A DNA stretch of 64,000 nucleotides from Datnioides undecimradiatus (Eukaryota > Chordata > Actinopteri > Lobotiformes > Datnioididae), in the NCBI GenBank assembly GCA_008933995.1, contig WARS01000054.1:4225642-4289641 (forward strand), given 5' to 3'. The notes beneath the pieces were generated by a model. The model did not search any database and had not been told where the DNA came from. It saw nothing but the letters and a program-made list of their open reading frames with translations. The translations under genes were made by a program, and so were the position numbers. Numbering within the stretch: the stretch's first letter is position 1; each line of letters opens with the position of its first letter. Positions 1 to 14,065 of this stretch are shown one piece after another.

Positions 1-959
1 TGGAAAAAACACAGGAGTCCACTGTCCATCATGATCATTCCCTAACTTTTAACACATGGATATTACTGTGACCAGGACAACACTCTTCATCAACACTATT
101 CTAATTATCTTCATGTTTTTTCCTTAAACTCTTTGGCAGATGACATCATCCTGTCAATGGAAATCAGATCGAAAACTGAAGAAGTAGACAAACAACAGAT
201 TCTTTTCACACACTTCACACACTACCTCTCTTGGTTGTTTCAAATGTTGGAGCCCCCTCAGTAGCCCTTCCTGTGCTGTTTGGATGGGACTGATTAGGCC
301 TAACGATATTAGCTTAACACATAACCAATAATTAGATCAACCACTGGGCCACATGAGGCGCGTTTGCACAAAGCTGAAAACAGGCACGACTGCCCTGTGA
401 TGAAGGAGAGTTTCAGTCAAAACAGCAGCAATACTTCTCTCTTAACACAAGTCCAGGAACACTCAGATGTGTTATAACTGGTTCATCGCTTGTGGCTTTT
501 GTGCATTCATAAATGCTATACAAACAAGGTGATGGTATCAACAAGTCCTTTGAAAATGTACAAATTCTGTTTTTAGACCTGGGTACACTGATTCCCTCAT
601 CACAGAAGTGTTTGGGTTTCACTGATAACAATAAATATTAAAGCCATACTCTTGTAAGTACTACTATAGAATCTACTCTGCAGCGGCTAACATATGGTAT
701 TATCATGTTGTGGTATACGTCTGAAAAGGACTGACACATACATATAACCAGCAGCATTGTCCTTTAAGGTTTTCTTGGTATTTACCTTTTTTGGCACATT
801 CCCATTTGGATGTTTCATATCTCTATGGGGATTTGCAGACTTAGGAGTTCTCAGATGTTGATGCTCGGTACTCCGGACAGTATTAGATACTGTTGGCCCA
901 TAAGGTGCAATCCAAATGTTAAATGATTGTTTCTGTAAAGAACAAAAACCACTGCCCTG

Positions 960-1155
960 TCACCTCATGCAGTGGTATTCTGCTTCCAGTTTTCCTGCCA
1001 CACTTGGATCTCTCCCTGGAAGTCCTGTTGTGTAACCTCGTGTAGGTCCACCTATGATGTCCCCTGGCCCTCCAAGATTGTGTCAAAGCAGAGACCCTTG
1101 AGCTTCAGTTTTATTTTGATACCAAGAAGAAGTCAAAATTGCCACACCCAGTAAG
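960..1155 (-). mobile_element. Decayed mariner-type transposase fragment
   Basis: On the minus strand two adjacent frames read FDFFLVSK and then KLKLKGLCFDTI, followed by DFQGEIQVWQENWKQ. This matches the pattern near the C-terminus of mariner transposases: a catalytic-region DFFLFPKLK block, an RFDT block, then a DFQ..W..R/KW block. The copy has at least one frameshift and one in-frame stop, so it is dead. The termini were not found. Family assignment rests on motif resemblance only. Confidence 0.55.
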
Positions 1156-1991
1156 GAGAGCCATGTCCGTGTTGATGTAGCCCCAAAAAATCATTTTAAT
1201 GTGCTATACCATGATGGAGAATCAAAGCACTATTGTGCACAGATCAGGTTGTTTGTGTCTAATTTCCTTAGAATGGTGCAGAAGAGCTCTCCACTGACAG
1301 TCTGACCCTAGGGGATGAATTCACGGTGCAAAACCCTGCAAATGACAGAGGAAACAACTCAGACTGCTGTTTGGTGTCTGGGTCATAGCTGCTGACGATC
1401 CTCCACATGAACCTTGGCTTTGACTCACAGAGTTGGGTTTTACTGTTTTAACTTTGAGTTAAATTTGAGGTCACTTGACTAAATCATAAAAACTGCAGAG
1501 ACTGATCTGGGTATGTTTTCACCTTCACAGAGGTGTAGAAAAATTCAGAACCACAAAACAACTAAGAGTACATCATGTGTAGTTTCTGTCAGCCCTTTTA
1601 AATAGAACCATAGCCCCCATTGACAGTTCAAGCTATTTGAAGTGTGGTTGCATGATGGATTTCTCACTTATCAGTGTTTTACTTACAGTAGATGGCGGTC
1701 GACCCGCATCCAGCTAGGAGAAGCAGTGAAGGCCCTGGTGTAGGAAGCTAAGCAATGCAGTGCTGTGAAAGGGGTCAGCAGCAAAACCGTCTTTAGACAC
1801 CTAAATAATGTGTATCAGTTTAAGTGTACACATATTTTTACCACATTATCTTACTGTCAGGCAGTCCTTTCTGATTGGGAGCTGTTATGATGTTATGTCA
1901 CTCTCTGAAAATCCACCGCACTCCTTTGACTAAAACATTTTGCCTAACAGAACAGCTCATTGATCCACCACTGCCTCAGTCTCACTCACTA

Positions 1992-2020
1992 GCTAGTGAG
2001 CAGTCTCTCTGCTCACTAGC
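1992..2020. repeat. Perfect 12-bp inverted repeat (hairpin)
   Basis: GCTAGTGAGCAG at 1,992-2,003 is followed by a 5-base loop (TCTCT) and its exact reverse complement at 2,009-2,020. The left arm also overlaps the palindrome CACTAGCTAGTG. No function is evident. Confidence 0.7.
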
Positions 2021-2490
2021 AACAACTGTTGGTTAAATTGAACCTGCTGTTAATTGGATCCTTCTAGCAATGACAAATTAATGTTACACAGCAAGCTTAG
2101 CTGGGGCAAGCAGTAACAAACACTTTTTGACATTAGGAATAACGTCAGTGAGGAAATGCAAACGTAAAAGAACTTGGTGATGAGGAGAAGGCCGCTAACA
2201 TTTGCCGATCCATCAAGGAAGTGTTAGCCCAGCCTTTTGTAGACACACAGCCAGCAAGCTACCTGTCCTAACATCACCGGAGCAAGAACAACTGAGGACT
2301 GCATTCGTTTGAGCCATCAGGTCAAAACAGTTCTCTGGAGGGAGCCCTGATGAGTGGGTCTTCCTCTTTGTTACTTTCAGGAATATTAAGGGAAATATAT
2401 GTGGCGCTTACATCAGCTGCTCTTCTCAGAAATGTTGCACAACAGTTCATAAAAAAGCTTCAAAATGTGAGATTTGGAAGTACCCCCCCA

Positions 2491-2690
2491 ACACACACAC
2501 ACACACACACGCAGCTGACCCACTTTTCCCTTGGCTGCTATTTTCAGATGCTCCATAGGGATGAGCAGAGAGAGATGGAGGAAATGAGTGAAAAAGAGGT
2601 GCAGGAGGAAGGTCAGAGAGTTCAGGCATTTGAGGAGAAATGAAGGGTTATGATACATGGCCCAGTAGGACTCTAGTTGTGCAGTCAGGG

Positions 2691-2740
<50 letters not shown>
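2491..2740. repeat. Two CA/GT microsatellites
   Basis: (AC)10 lies at 2,491-2,510 and (GT)24 at 2,693-2,740. They are separated by about 180 bases of unique sequence. Open frames across them encode only Cys-Val or His-Thr repeats and are not genes. Confidence 0.95.
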
Positions 2741-2743
<3 letters not shown>

Positions 2744-3660
2744 CGTTTGCCTGCAACTCAGCCAAGCACCACAAATCCTAGAGGACTTTTCATATTCAAG
2801 GAGTGCATACTGTAAGGTCAGATAAGGACAAGATAAATCACAGGACTGGATCATAAATTAATTATAATGGTGCCTATGCCAGTGTGTGTGTGTGCTGTGA
2901 GCGTGCATGTGTGTGTTCCAGCAGCTTGTGCCAGTTATCCTGCGCCGTACATCGTGCAGGTTTTTTGTTTTCTTTTTGTCAGCTTGGCACGTTTCTCTCA
3001 AATATTTCTACTGGCTGTCATCACCGTGGACGGCAGGTGATGTCAGTGACCCGCGCGCAGTAGGTTTACGATCAGCAGCCCTGGGACACTTTACAACCAG
3101 GTGACACAGACAAGACTCCAGAAAGTCCAGCTTTTATTGCTGACTGCTGCGGATGGGACAGGTTTTAATGTTAAATTCTTGAATATCCATAATTGAAGAT
3201 AAACAGAGGAAAACACAACTTCTTATGTAAAAATATATGTAAATATTAAATATTACAGTTAAAGAGTTAAAGTTCTCTTGCTCTCGCTCAGTCAACATAG
3301 GGTTTCCTCTTGCTGTCTCTCATTGGTTTTGGTAATATGTGACAATCACATCATTGATGAGTTACACTTCTATGCATATATTATTGTTGTTCTGCTCCCA
3401 TCAACATCTTCCCTCGTCTAAACATTCTTATATTTTCCAATTTGGGCAAACAGACAGACATTTACCACTTAGGCTCTTCATCATAAGAACAGGTAACATT
3501 TAAAATCTCCAGAGCACCTCACCTGCAGGCTTTGCACTGAGTAAGGAAAGGCCACAGTAGGAGAAAATACAGCCAGGCACAAGGAGACCAAGCAAACACC
3601 ACAGCATTGTCCCCAGTCAGGAATGACACTGGTAAGTCTGAATGGTAAACAGACTGTACC

Positions 3661-3850
3661 TATATAGCAACTTTCCAGTCTTCTGACCACTCAAGGAGCT
3701 TTATTTGACCATTGACTCACATCAGTACACTGAGGTTGCTGCTCATCGGAAGGGAATTAACCACTCACAACGATTCCATGGAACAGCCGTCAGGAGCAGG
3801 GGCTCAGTGTCGCACAACAACACTTCAGCATGCAGCCCAGACCTGTGATA
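3661..3850 (+). repeat. Dispersed MITE-like teleost repeat, copy 1
   Basis: Begins TATATAGCAACTTTCCAGTC and contains the blocks CTTCTGACCACTCAAGG and GGGGCTCAGTGTCGCACAA. The same blocks recur, more or less degraded, near 5,785 (same strand) and near 57,965 and 62,105 (opposite strand). I recognise it as a repeat common in fish genomes. Its class (MITE or SINE) is not certain. Confidence 0.55.
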
Positions 3851-3999
3851 GGTGGACACCCCATTCGACCCCTGAGCCTCACACCAGCATCTCATGCTCC
3901 AGTTCTCCCTCACTCCAGAACAAGATCTCCTTCACTAGGAGCAGCTACTCACTCCCAGCCCAGATGGAACAATCCAAAGCTACAGGCAGAGAACCATGA

Positions 4000-5784
4000 C
4001 CTGGGACCTGGAGGTGCTGACTCTCATTTTGGCTGTGTCACGCTAGGCTCCAAACCGTGAAGAGACCCAGTCTGTGACCGTCACAAATGGGATTAGTGAT
4101 AAGGGGCAACTCCTGCACAGTCCAACACAAATAATGCTCAATCATTTTCATGTGTGTTTGTCATGGCTGCAGGTGCTGCAAAGACTTCCTCCTCTGCAAA
4201 GTGAATCAAAGTGGCACAGAAAATCAGCTGTACTGTGATACAATAATTACCATCCAGCCAGTGACGGGGGGGATCAAAGCTGGATAATGACTCAAATGCA
4301 CAATCATTTGTTAGGCTTCCAGTTTGGCTCATCGCTGGGATAACAGCGTCCTACAGAGTCATGAATTCTGTCTGGAGGACCATCACATGATCGGCAACCA
4401 TGCCTGATTGGTCACAGTTAACTTCAGATGACCTTTTATACTCCGTAGCATAACAAATGTAACACGTATGAAGTGTGAAGACCAGACTGGAATAACTACG
4501 GATTATCACGTCAACGGCCATGTGACATCAATGGTGCGCACACTGCACGTTAATAAACCAATGAAAAACACATGAACAGACAATGCAGATGACTGTTGTC
4601 TGTGTGTACAGTTATAATGTAATCTGTTACTTGCATTGCTAAAACAAAAGTGGTTGCACCATGAAGAGAAGTTACTACATAACCACATAACTAATTCATA
4701 AAGTGTCACGCAACTATACTCAGCAATGCTTAAACAGCATGTTTCCTGCTGCACAGGGTTATTTTTCATTATTATATTATTATTATGTCATTATGCGTTT
4801 TATCATACCATTTTGCAACACAGTAATCCAGTAGGGACCTGATTGATTCGGTTATGTTATGCCATAAGTAACCATGGCATAAGTAACCCCCCCACACACA
4901 CACACACACCACACACATACACACACACTCTCACACTCACTAACAAGCCTCTCCAGCTCACGCGTACACACAAAACTGCATTGCACAGGCGCTGCCGCAC
5001 ACACTTCACGCGTGACATCTCTGTCACCAGTGTACAGCACTGCAGCAGACACACAGTATTAATGTTTTCACCTAGAGGGGTACTTGAGTTTGGGCCGGTG
5101 TGAATCTCACTGCAATGCTGCTTCTTAGTCTTCAGCTTCATTTAACACAACACTGCTTCAAGTGTTTGCAGTCACTGAAGGAGACGAGCACTTATCACGC
5201 CGCTTTTGTGATTATTTATAATACAAAACACTGTCATACAGACACTTCCCCGTCAGAGGGCGACCGTCACACTCCTGCCTCGTGTGGAACCCAGGCAATC
5301 GTTACAACAGGAGGAGAAATACTCCGATACTGCGTGTGGAAACAGACCCAGCCAGTTATGCAAAAGTAAAACCACTGTGATGCACATGCAATTAACAATG
5401 ATTCATCCTCATATTATATATATTCAGTTCACACAAATGCAGAGAAGAAGGATAAGCACTGATGCTGATTTCAACACAAGCATTTTGCTCTCCACTGAAC
5501 AGAGCGGCCTCTTCAGGGAGAAGGAAGCACCGATAATAAGCAAATGCAAATGATTGCCACACAGCACCGTATAGAATAGATGCAAACAGGTTGTGATGAT
5601 TGTCAGGCCACAGACCTGTTAGCCCACACGCTCAGGAGACATATCTATGAATAGAAAGTGGAATCTAAACCCATGAAGGCTACATTTACATGGAAACGTT
5701 ATCCAAGGTACCTTACAAGGTCTTTAGCTACTCGTGTGCACTCACACACACATTGATGGCAGCGAGGTAACAGGGTGCTGGCCT
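4000..5784. other. Non-coding tract with a short CA repeat
   Basis: Contains an imperfect CA-rich run at about 4,890-4,945. I see nothing else recognisable. The open frames are short and lack splice-site or codon support. Confidence 0.5.
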
Positions 5785-5910
5785 GATTTGGCGTTTTGGA
5801 TTCAGAGTCTTACTCAAGGACGCTTTGACATGTGGATGGGAGGAGGTGGGGAGCGAGCCATCAACCCTGTGATCAACCTCTGGAGCCACTGCTGCCCCCA
5901 TGACCATTGA
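5785..5910 (+). repeat. Dispersed MITE-like repeat, copy 2 (fragment)
   Basis: Contains GGATTCAGAGTCTTACTCAA followed by GGACGCTTTGACATG and a GGAGGAGGTGGGGAGCGA block. These match the internal part of the family seen at 3,661 and, inverted, at 57,965 and 62,105. Confidence 0.5.
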
Positions 5911-8900
5911 GTATGAGAATATGTCCGGTAGCATGTTCCTCAGTGCAATTCCTCTGCTTTCCCAGCGTTTTCCAACAGCATCCTAGTCCCAACCACGTGA
6001 ATGTATACACCTTTGGAGTGTCCTGCACTAATTGTTGATTTCTCATCTTGCTGACATTGTGAATGTGTCATTTTCCCATTGCCTTCACACTGGAGCATCA
6101 CACAAAATGCGTGTGCATTCAAAGAGTTTCATTTAGCAGAAGTTGTGCCTTAAAGGTTAGAGGCTCATGAAGTCACTGCATCACTACACCCCAGACACTT
6201 CATATTTGCTTATCCTGATCTTGACCTTCCTGCTGGTTTCCCGAACAAAACAAGGTCCACTGAAGCATCTTAATAAAAAATTTCCCTTACATGTTCTGTG
6301 TTCTACACAGGATGATGTGTTGTTCATTTCATGATGACATAAATAACTGTAGTGTAGTACTGTCTATTTGGTACTGGGTGTGGTACTGGCCACCACTGAT
6401 GCCAGACGTTATTAGTGAGTTCACCTCTCCCAGTCAAATTAGTCATATACACAATATGTTCTCTAAAACAGAGAGGGGTGGTCACTGTTGGAATGTTTTT
6501 GTTTGCTCAAATTCAACTTTCCTTCTGTGACAATTTGAAATGTAATTCACGTGCCTACAGATTGTCACAATGTTTCATTGCTCAAGTGTAATTCAATCCA
6601 GGCAGAGAGGAGCTGAGGCAGGAGTACCCTGAAAACACACGCACATGCACAAACATGCACACACACGCACAAGCGCACAGATGTACATGCCCATATACAT
6701 GGACACACAAATACATGAAGATACGCACAAATAAACATGCATGCACAGACATGCACACAAACGCACAAACAGACACACCCAGATAAATGTACACACACAG
6801 ACACACACACACACTCATACACACCTTGCATGACTATGCAATAACAACAGTGAAACAGGTTGAATTGATAGAGCCGTCACACACTCTAAGCTCAAGTGCT
6901 ATTAAATGGTCCCATGGAGACTTATTCCTGTCAACCCCTGCGCAGAAAACACACACGCACACACACAGTTTTCAGACGAGGTCACTCAACTCAATCTCTG
7001 GCCAATGCATATTTCATCAACCAGGCCCAGCCTCTGACCCTGACGCAGCTCCCAAATAACTGCTGTCCACTGATGAAGACCTCAAGACTAACAGAGACAC
7101 TGGTGCACCATGAAGTGTCTGTCAGCAAGAAAACAGAGCTGCAGATGAACTGTACAGCTGCCATGGTGGGAAATCAGTGCACAGATTGGTTCAGTCTGTG
7201 TCGCTACTGCAGCCTCTGTATCTGACATCTCAGTCCAATAATACTAGGCACGGTGTTCTGGGTGGGCTGAGCATTACTGGGCACATGGCTAAATAAATAA
7301 TATTTAAATAAATAAATAAAATTAATATTTAAATGCACAATTAAGACTGACAAACAATTTAATTTCTAAAAAAGCAACATTATTTAGGCTCCCATCATGT
7401 GAGCTGAGCCAATCGGAACAGGCCACTTTAGTAGCTGGTTTCCAGCTGTGTAGAATCAGTGGTTGAGAATGCAGATGCAGTCACTATGGAGACTAGAAGA
7501 TCCTGGAAAACAACATAGGCGAGTCTGGAGGAAGAGCTGAAAACACTGTCCTTACTTGATTTTCTCTGTGTGGCTTTGAAAGCATCGACAGTTTCTGTTG
7601 AGACAGGTTTATTATCTGACAGCACAGTGCACAAATTATAATCCAGACAGATTATTTGAACTCCTTCAACAGAGTTGTACATGAAGGGATGTACTGGCCT
7701 GCACAAAACCACGGCAACAAATACACACAATCCACGGGATCACTTGGAATACATACAAACTGTCTTGGGTAAATAAGCAGCTGAAAGGTTTTGGAAATGG
7801 TCTAAACAGAGTCGTAATCACAGCAGACGCGTCGGTCACCTTCACAGCGTGATATCAGTCACGTCTGTTTCACTGAGAGTACCAGTTGGAAACTATCAAA
7901 GGAAGGCAGACATGATTAACTCTGGGATTGAAAAGGCCCAGTGAGATGACTTTGACTCATCCAGAAATGAAATCCTGGACCACCTCAGAGCAGCTAGCAG
8001 CTAGGCTAGCACTTTAATCCAGTATTACTCTTGAGTCTGCGTTAAGCTAGGTGAATTTTGTTTTTGCTTTTACTGAGTCAATCAAAAATTTCCGGCCAGT
8101 CTCGGAAAATAAGATGTTTTATGTGACTGCAGGACCATCTGTGAGAGAAAATTTAAAAACTAATAACTAAAAAGCATCATAGAAGTTCGGGAACAACAGG
8201 CACTGTCCGTTAGCTTGTCCTTCGCTGTCTCAGTGCTAGCTACTTTCTAACATTAGTCCTATTTGACACCAAACCAGATCTCTCATATATATACACATCA
8301 TATATGACATTAACATTATCAGCACAAATGTTGAATGAGTAGAATATCTGGCACCTGTGTGTAAGAAATTCACAGTATTCACAGATAATATGTCATATTT
8401 CTGTATTTTAAAAAAGATATGTATGTACTAGTTTAAATACATCCTCGGTACATTGAGGTATACATATAAATTGAGTTATATTTATATTAAGCTGACTGAT
8501 GATGACATTAACCTCTGACTCCTCGTCCCCAGAGAGGTTACTGTTTAGTTTGGGTGGACTTTGTGGAAGTTACGTTGGCATTTAATAAAATCACTTCAGG
8601 GGGTTCGAATCACGCTGACAGGGCTTGTTCCACAATAATCGCAGGCTCACTGTCCTTCATCCTTTACTTAACAACTTTAATTAGCTAAAGGTCAATGTTC
8701 TTACTCTTCAAGCCGCATTTAAACACTCAGCATGTGTGTGTGTGAGCGTAAAGGGCGCTGATGAGCACAGTGTGTCATCATTGACCAGGTATGTTGAACA
8801 TTAGCTTGAAACAGTTTGAGCTAAAGAAACTTTGGGTTGGCCTGAAGAGCAGATGCACAAGGCAGCATGCCCATTATGTGTCGAAGCGCAGAGTATGTTT

Positions 8901-9599
8901 ACAAACACTCTACTCCAGACACAGCACAACTACTTCCATCCTCCTCTGCATGCTCTTTTATTTAATGTGCACATTCATGATTCAAACGCAATGACACAAG
9001 AATGAATGGTTCCAAATGAAATCCAGTGTTGTTTTCCATTAGTATTATGGATTAACAATCCCAAAAATACCAGTATTCATTTTTAAACCCAAACTTCAAC
9101 AACACAAGGTGGAATTGTGAAGGGAAAAAGAAGAAAAAGAGAAAGTGTGGTTGAAGTGGAACCTGGACAGAGCAGCGACACGCTCTGGCATCGAGATCTT
9201 TTCAGATAAGATGGAACATATAAGCAGCAAACACAGACTCATTCATTAAGCCGCTCACTGACTGGTTCCATATCATCAGCAGTACGACACAACACCTGAA
9301 GCAGTGCTTAGCGAAGATGCGTGAAAGCTATGAAAGTCTTTGAGATGTAGACTGAGAATGTGATGGGTGAGGATCAGAGGACGACAGCAGGACTGGAGAC
9401 AGCCACACTTTACATCAAACCAGCGACTGGGAGCGTACCGACTGCACAGACTACTCCTCCTGCCCTAACATAAAATCTCTGCAGAACAATAATTACCAAG
9501 CAGATGAAGGCTCAGTGATTGGTTCAAGCCCGGGCTGTTATCTGTATTAACAGTAGACGCCTTGGTTGATGAGTGTCAATTGCTACAGAGGACAGACAG
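5911..9599. other. Non-coding tract with CA-rich and AT-rich runs
   Basis: A degenerate CA-rich run (ACAC, GCAC and ATGC variants) spans about 6,635-6,825, and a TAAATAAATA-type AT run spans about 7,275-7,345. The minus-strand frames around 6,565-6,831 are products of the CA run. Nothing else was recognised. Confidence 0.5.
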
Positions 9600-10030
9600 A
9601 CGGTGAAGGAGGAGGAGAAGGAAGGGGGAGTCCACTTTAACTGTGCAGTAAAATAAGGATCACAACAGTCCGTGGGCAGAGGGAGAGATGAATCATCCAG
9701 CCATCTACTTTATGGTGCAGAAGTGAGGAGGAGGAGGAGAGGACAGAGGGAGAGGAATGGAGGGGACAGTAAAGCAGAGAAGGAGGAAGGCGAGACAGAA
9801 AGTTAAAGGGGGATTTGATGAAAAAGAGAGCACACAAGTGAGAAAAAGAGAGGGGAACCCAAGAACTCTGAGACTGAATAGAGGGGGTGAGGCTGAATCA
9901 TGGGATTGAGCGGGGAAGGAGAGTCGGAGGAGAGAGTGAGAGGTGGAGAGAAGTCAGGAGGACAGACAAAAGGGTGGATCGAAATGAGAGAAAAGAGGCA
10001 GAAAGCAGAGAAAATGAGACAGAGAAAGTG
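9600..10030 (+). repeat. Purine-rich (GA) tract
   Basis: About 430 bases dominated by GGA, GAA and GAG on the plus strand (pyrimidines on the other strand). It explains the long minus-strand frame at 9,803-10,312, which is rich in Ser, Leu and Pro as expected from CT-rich DNA. No domain is visible in that frame. Confidence 0.7.
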
Positions 10031-13000
10031 TGGCTTCTGACTGATCATCACCCTGAAATGAGTATTTCTCAACCTCTTTAACGCTAATGTGATGTCACAG
10101 TGTCCTGGAGTACACAGGTGCATCACTGCAGTAAGGTAAGAGGTGACGCCACAAGAGCTCGTTTTCAGGGGAAGTTGAGTTATCCTTGAAAGGAACAGGC
10201 ACAGTGACCTCCTGGAGCCAGTGTTTGTTTCTTGGCACGTTGAGTTTGCCTTCATTGTCTTGAAGGTGACCTCAAAGAGGACTGCACCTTCAGTGTTCAT
10301 CAAGTGACACAAACTGGCCCAATCTGTGGAGAGGGACCTGTGTTTGCAGTCTTCAGACTCTTTTTTTTTTTTTTAACATTTTGAGGAAGGACACTCCAGC
10401 AAGTTTTGTTCTGGCTGTTTGATGGTCTGGATGAGTTTTTATGGCCAGTAAAATCACCAAGACTTGTGGTCCGGCTCAACAACAGAGGCCTACTCTGCAG
10501 GTAATGACCACAGCTGCAGGTGCCTGGACTAATTTGAGATTTAGCTGGTGAGATTTCTATGTTCACCAGGTTCCAGCACGACAGCGGCTGTGCAAATGTT
10601 TTACAGCATGGAAGATCGACACGATATGATCCGAGGATCTCCGCTTTTCCTGAACACAGAGGCATGGTGGCCTGGGTCACCTCTAACATGGCATGGAGTT
10701 GGGTCGTAGTGGTCTAAGCTATAAAGAGAAGAAAGACTTATCTTGTTACACATATTGGAGTCTGTGGGATTGCCTGTTTAAAAATGTAATAACCAGGAAC
10801 AAAATGATCAAAATTTTTGGATGAATGTTACAGTCTCCTCATCACTCCACACTGATCTGATGTGAACAAAGGATTCACAGGATGTTTAAGTCACATGCAT
10901 CATGATTTAATCCCAACTTGCTTTATCAGTTCAAGAAATTAAATATAGCAGTTTAGACACATCGTGCCAAGTAGTTCTTACAATTAAAAAAAATGTGTCA
11001 CCTAGATGAGCGGGATGAGTCAAACACTGTTCGCTGTAGGCAGTCGAGCTGCAGGAAACACCAGCTTAGGTGGGACAGGTTCAGTAATAGTGCCGTGCCA
11101 AGCTGACAAACACAGGGAACATCTCTGCATTGCATTGCCAGCAGCTGACTGAATTATAGCTAAAGTGTCAATGAAACAGTTCATGGTATTGGTTTGGACG
11201 GTGACTTGTTAGTACTCTTTGTCCATGTTAGCAGCTGAAATTTCCCTCTTTTGAAGCTGGTGGTTTGACATCAGCATGAATATTCACAGTCAGGATTTTC
11301 TTTCATCGGAGGCTTAAAGGATGTGGTAGTCAGATGTAGAGTTACTCCAAAACAGGACAGAGGCTTCACTGCAGGGTCAAGCTTTCAATCTGATGTTGAC
11401 ATCCTGTCAGTATCCCCAGAGACTGAACCCCAGTTGCAATGTTGATCCTCTGGATTTAAAAGCTCAAATAAGAATTTGAGAGAGGATTAAACTAACTTAA
11501 GCAATAAAAGGACACATTATCAGAAGATCTGTCTCACCATTACATAAATGATTTATTAGTAACTTTAACTTTTGCTCTAAATAGTTTATTCTCTCTCAAA
11601 ATCGTGTCTGTGTTTAATACTTAAGAAGTTTTGCTGGGTTACTCTAAGACAAATTGGATTCTACAAGGGCTTTTCATCTAACGCGATAATCAGGCAACAC
11701 TCCCAACAGCCTAAGCTAATTAGCCAATGTTAGCAAGCTAACACTTAAGTTCATTGCCTACCTTAAGATGGTGAATGTGGTGTGTAGAAAGACAGTCAAA
11801 ATGATTGACAATAAGAAGAATATAAAATACAAGTAAAACACAAATAAATGTGATCAAAGCTCTGAAGGTGGCGCTAAGATGCTTTGGGGTGTGCAGCGAT
11901 CTGATAACTGGTTTCTTCTATGTGTTGTTCACCAGAGATGCGTTCCCACAATATGAACATGTAATACCCATAAACTGCCAAATTCACATCTTTTGGGGTC
12001 ATTGTGTCCTGTCTAAAACTAACTGAGATGCCGCTCAAGCACTCAGAAGACACTGCAGCTGTGAAATGACTTGTTCCCCAACTTCAAAGCAGCCGTCCAA
12101 CAGGGTCAAACATCCTTTAAAACCAATCAAAAACGGTTCTGGTTTGGTTGCAAGGTTAAATCTATATAATTAGACAGAGTTTGTGTTTTTAATTTCTCTT
12201 ACAGTTGAACTAAAAAGGTTCAATGACCAAATATCTCTTTATAAAGATTTAATAAGTGCAGAAAAACATCATCTGAAACAGGAAAATGCATGACACCAAG
12301 TCAGTCACGTCAAGGTGAAGCTACACAATGGGCTCCACAAGCTCAACAAGTCTTTTGTCAATTTTTGCTCTAATTCGGGGAAAGCCAGAACTGAGGACAC
12401 TGTGGCAGGGAAGCTGGAAACTGATTCAGCTGCAGATGCACACACACGCATAGAGCCATGCTGAGATTTAGCTCTCCGGCAGACAAGCTGAAGGCAGAGA
12501 TTCTACTGCAGAAGCACAACAAAACCACTCTGGGGGTTTAGCTCTGTGGCATGGCAGACTGAAGGCGGAGATTTAACACACAGAGGCACTCCAGGCAGAC
12601 GGTGTCAGGCAGACAGATCAGAGAAGAGGAGAGAGAAGACACCATTAATACCACAGATAGAAAGTCTGAGAGCAAGTCTAGTCACACTGCTCGTCACGCT
12701 GCAGAACCGACCAGCCACAAGGAAAGATGGAAGGGGAGAGAGGCAAGAGCTGGACTCTCTGTGTTTACTAATGACACATAGTTCATAAGAAATGACTAAA
12801 TTCCAAATGTTGAGATGAGAGAATGCATGAATGGGAGCAGGTCAAGATACATTGAGGTGACAGGAAAGAGTGGTAGGTGTGTTTCCTTAAGAGGTTAGTT
12901 CTCTTAAACATCCGTAAAGGTTCCAATCGGGCCCCATCCATTTTTGATCATCCACAGACACGACAAACTCTTCTGGAAATTCAAAGTGTGATGGATTTTG

Positions 13001-13989
13001 CGAAATTCAAACAAAGGGGGATCCAAACAGCATCATTTGACCACCTTTGTCCCAGAAATATTATTAAAAACACAACTTGGCAATCTTTCAGCCGGGTGTA
13101 TAGCAGCCTGCCATCTCTGGAGCAGACATTACCTTTGATGAACAGTTAAAGAGGTGCTTTGTTCAGTCACAAACCTCCGATCTCATCATTAATCATTCCA
13201 GAGAAAACTGATCTCATGTTATGTCCTCTTAGACTCAGACTACTGCATCATTAAAGCGCTGCTGTCCTAGCTTAGGCTTGGCTTGCATGCATGTACAGAC
13301 ACTGTGTATATGTAACCCGCTCAGAGTGTGAGTGCATGCAACACGAATTCCCTGACCAGGACCGTTCAGGTCATTGTTAAATCTAGACTTAAAGGACGAC
13401 TCTGGGTTATTATGATTGGTGTCTAATTTTTGGAACTTTGCCACATTTCTAATAATTGTACATATCAAAGTAACTGAGAAACATGAGCAGTCAGACCATC
13501 ATGTTGTAAACAAGCTAAAAGTTTAGCAAAGACTATACAGTATCCACCTTGTAGCTGGAGGGAGCACAAATATCAATAACAGTCTCTTATTGCGGAGTGT
13601 TTGTGTGTTTAAACTGCCCTATGCACGAAAAAGACTGAGGTGTTGTTTGATGTCACTTCGTAATTCGGTCAAATATCACCAATAGTAGTGATGACACACC
13701 ACTTTTCTCTTGTGGTTGAAAAGAGCAGTAAACAAAACTACAATAAAATAAATCAAATAAATACTCTAAGTAGTTCTAAGTAAGGATTGTTGTACTTCAG
13801 TCAATGTACAGCAGTTATGACACCTCGTGGGTTTCTGGCTCTAGTACATTAAGTACAACTCCCTCGTTTTATTTCCATGGCACTGATTGGTTGGGTGTTG
13901 CGTTCGAAGCTTGTGGTTCTCAAAATGCCGACGTCACTGTGACTTTCTGTCAGTTGCTATGACTTTTTGCTTATTCATGGTTTCCTGAG
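10031..13989. other. Non-coding tract with a small imperfect tandem duplication
   Basis: Contains a poly-T run at about 10,360-10,374 and two diverged copies of a TTTAGCTCT....AAGGC.GAGATT unit near 12,468 and 12,538 (offset about 70 bases). No exon was recognised. Confidence 0.45.
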
Positions 13990-14065
13990 GGTGAACCTTA
14001 CTGACTCAGGTGATCCCCTCACTCTCCTTTGGCGCCACTGCAGGAAGGACTTTTTACTTTTTGCT
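13990..14065 (-). repeat. Fragment of a dispersed teleost repeat
   Basis: GGTGATCCCCTCACTCTCC followed by TTTGGCGCCACTGCAGG resembles the reversed block of a repeat with fuller copies at 40,670-41,050 and 45,885-46,085 in this window. It is the only piece recognised here. Confidence 0.4.

Noticed and set aside
6565-6831. Cys-Val-rich minus-strand open frames
   Set aside because: Products of a CA-rich repeat, which is open in several frames at once.
9803-10312. 169-codon minus-strand open frame
   Set aside because: It runs through a GA/CT-rich tract, with Ser/Leu/Pro bias and no domain, acceptor or donor pattern. Low-complexity DNA explains it.
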